Source of the DNA: Warburgia ugandensis
Taxonomy: Eukaryota > Streptophyta > Magnoliopsida > Canellales > Canellaceae
Direction of reading: 5' to 3'
DNA: 64,000 bases
Assembly: GCA_035236585.1 (NCBI GenBank)
Contig: CP141128.1
Span: 33,834,684-33,898,683 of the forward strand
Shown here: piece after piece, positions 62,584 to 64,000 of the stretch
Numbering within the stretch: the stretch's first letter is position 1
Layout of the letters: each line of letters begins with the position of its first letter
The notes under the pieces: model-generated
Told to the model about the DNA's origin: nothing
Databases searched by the model: none
The model's input: only the letters and a program-made list of their open reading frames with translations
Program-made: the position numbers and the translations under genes

Positions 62584-62969
62584 GCCCCATCTCCCCCTCA
62601 CGAAAACACAATTTTTGGCAACTTTGGGACTGGGGTTTCCGGCAAAACCCGGAAACCTGTCTCAACCCAGTTCCCTCTGCATTTTTCGGCAACGGCCAGG
62701 CCCAAGTCAGGCCGGCCATTGCCATTTTACCCATGACCCTCTCTTCTTTTCGGTCTTGGCAATGGGTTTTCCCCCTTCTTCGAGTTTCCCGACGAGCAGG
62801 GGCACCCATCAGGAAAAGGGCATCCCTAGGCTAACTAGGTAAGCCGTTTTTCCCCTCCTTTCTCTCTGTTTCACTTCCCCAGGTCAGATCTAGGCCAGAT
62901 CTAGCGTTTTCCGGCTAGAAGTCGTAAGACCTAGGATCGGACCAACGAAGGAGACGATCCTGGGCATGG

Positions 62970-63480
62970 TGCGTGATGCACACCCAACTGAGCCCATGGA
63001 CGGACCCCAGGCACGCGACTGTTCACGGGGGCCCGCGACTATGTATGGGCGTGGCCTCGATGTGTCCCAGGTGCAATCCTGGTTTGACTAGGACGCATGG
63101 TCAGCCTAGGAGCCAAGGCGCATTTTGCCTATGCCAAAGGCATGTTCGCACGATGGCATCCCGGACACGCATCATAGCGAGTAGCTTGGGCATGCATGTG
63201 CATGAACACTGTCCTTGGTGCGGCCTTCGGGTGCGCACGCGACATGGGGCATGGGTCCTAGCTCGACCAGGATGCACGAGGTGCCCTGGGAGCTGAGACG
63301 TGCCATGTTACACCAAAGGTGTGTCTGTATGATGCCATCCTGGATGCGCATCATAGCGCATCACTTGAGCTTGCATGTGCGCATGCAAAATGCGATCCTT
63401 GGCATGGCCTTTAGGTGTGGACACACGAAAGATGGTCGCAGTTCAACGAGGATGCACGGGTGTCTTGGGAATTGGGACAC
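62970..63480 (+). repeat. 180-bp tandem repeat inside LTR C
   Basis: Nearly three units. The GGATGCACG-type unit start recurs at 63091, 63270 and 63450 (spacing 179 and 180), and each unit has GATG(C/G)CATCC followed by CGCATCATAGCG further in. Copies differ by many substitutions and a few indels. Confidence 0.8.
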
Positions 63481-63738
63481 ACAGACCTAACGAGACTATA
63501 AGGATAGGATTAGAGGACAATTTACAGAGTTAACCATGAAATAGTAGATCCACATCATAGGATCTAGCCTGACAATGAATTAGGCAAGGACCATGGACCC
63601 TAAAAGGCAGATCTAACGATCTAATATCTCAATAGAATGAAATTGAGAAGGACTCCTTGTATCCATTTATACACAAGAGTTTATAAATGAGACCCAGGGA
63701 CGAGTTGAGTGATAAAGGACGCAACTCCAGGAGACTTT

Positions 63739-63748
63739 GAGGTAGGTG
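63739..63748 (+). promoter_or_regulatory. splice-donor-like motif in LTR C
   Basis: GAGGTAGGTG, the same ten bases as in LTR B (19102). Role not known. Confidence 0.3.
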
Positions 63749-64000
63749 CTGTATCGCTACTAGACTTTTTAAAAGAGCCATGATCATTTTGAGAATGCAT
63801 GTTTTAAGTAGAAGTATATGACTTGTTTAGCATGACTTATTTTATGACTTGAATGAATTCGGCATGCATATCATAAATACATTATGCATAGACATGTTTT
63901 GCAAACAATTGCATATATTGCATGATTTGTGAGCATTGAGTTCTTGAAAAATTGCATGTCCTAGAGGGTTACCAAAAGATGCTGGAGTGCCCAAGAGATG

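Larger units (their letters stand above)
62228..64000 (+). mobile_element. Ty3/gypsy LTR, family C, continues beyond window
   Basis: Begins TGTAATGCCCGAACAATTT and resembles the start of LTR B (the ACGGCACCCCC block at about 62455). It keeps many CpG dinucleotides and is much richer in GC than the rest of the window, which suggests it is the youngest insertion. It carries a TATA box, a 180-bp tandem repeat and a GAGGTAGGTG motif. The 3' end is outside the window. Its frames (for example 62973-63296 plus) come from GC-rich repeat DNA and match no family I know. Confidence 0.7.

Noticed and set aside
62973-63296. 107-codon frame in LTR C
   Set aside because: It spans the 180-bp tandem repeat; copies are not multiples of three apart (179 and 180) and the frame is not kept between them.
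1-64000. tRNA, rRNA or snRNA genes
   Set aside because: No cloverleaf boxes or conserved rRNA stretches were noticed by eye; the only tRNA-like match is the 12-base primer-binding site at 3978. A tRNAscan or Rfam search would be decisive.

Overview
This window looks like repeat-dominated heterochromatin from a large plant (most likely angiosperm) genome. I base this on several kinds of related Ty3/gypsy retrotransposon long terminal repeats (LTRs), integrase-chromodomain and reverse-transcriptase relics in which every reading frame is broken, strong CpG decay, AT-rich DNA, and the lack of any intact gene. I do not recognise the species. I found no rRNA, tRNA, CRISPR or prokaryotic features.

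Two things fill the window. The first is an old tandem repeat, about 27 kb in five blocks (4262-10970, 15609-17012, 21159-21807, 22663-28149, 37438-50574), all on the same strand. Its unit is about 160 bp and is itself four diverged copies of a 40-bp monomer. Above that lie multi-kilobase higher-order duplications, for example about 37.5-42 kb against 43.4-47.5 kb. The second is a set of decayed Ty3/gypsy (chromovirus, Tekay/Del-like) elements that interrupt the array.

Layout: 1-3975 is a long LTR (family A) followed by a primer-binding site and a broken gag start. Array block 1 follows. 10971-14615 is a reversed gypsy relic (family D) with broken reverse transcriptase. 14616-15608 is an unclassified LTR-like piece, followed by array block 2. 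17013-20760 is LTR B plus a gag relic, then a second LTR-like piece and array block 3. 21808-22662 is an inverted fragment of LTR B, followed by array block 4. 28150-37437 is a reversed gypsy element (family E) whose pol relic can be read from reverse transcriptase to the chromodomain tail; a 4392-bp solo LTR A with a TTGAC target duplication sits inside it. Array block 5 follows. 50575-55637 is a second LTR B plus gag relic that shares its flanking array with the first. 55638-57188 may be a fragment of a host gene. 57189-62227 is a reversed LTR A with its internal tail. 62228-64000 is a young-looking, GC-rich LTR (family C) with a TATA box and a 180-bp tandem repeat; it runs off the window.

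Nothing here appears to make a working protein. The story is structural: a methylated, decaying satellite that was repeatedly invaded and then re-duplicated together with its inserted, already dead retroelements.
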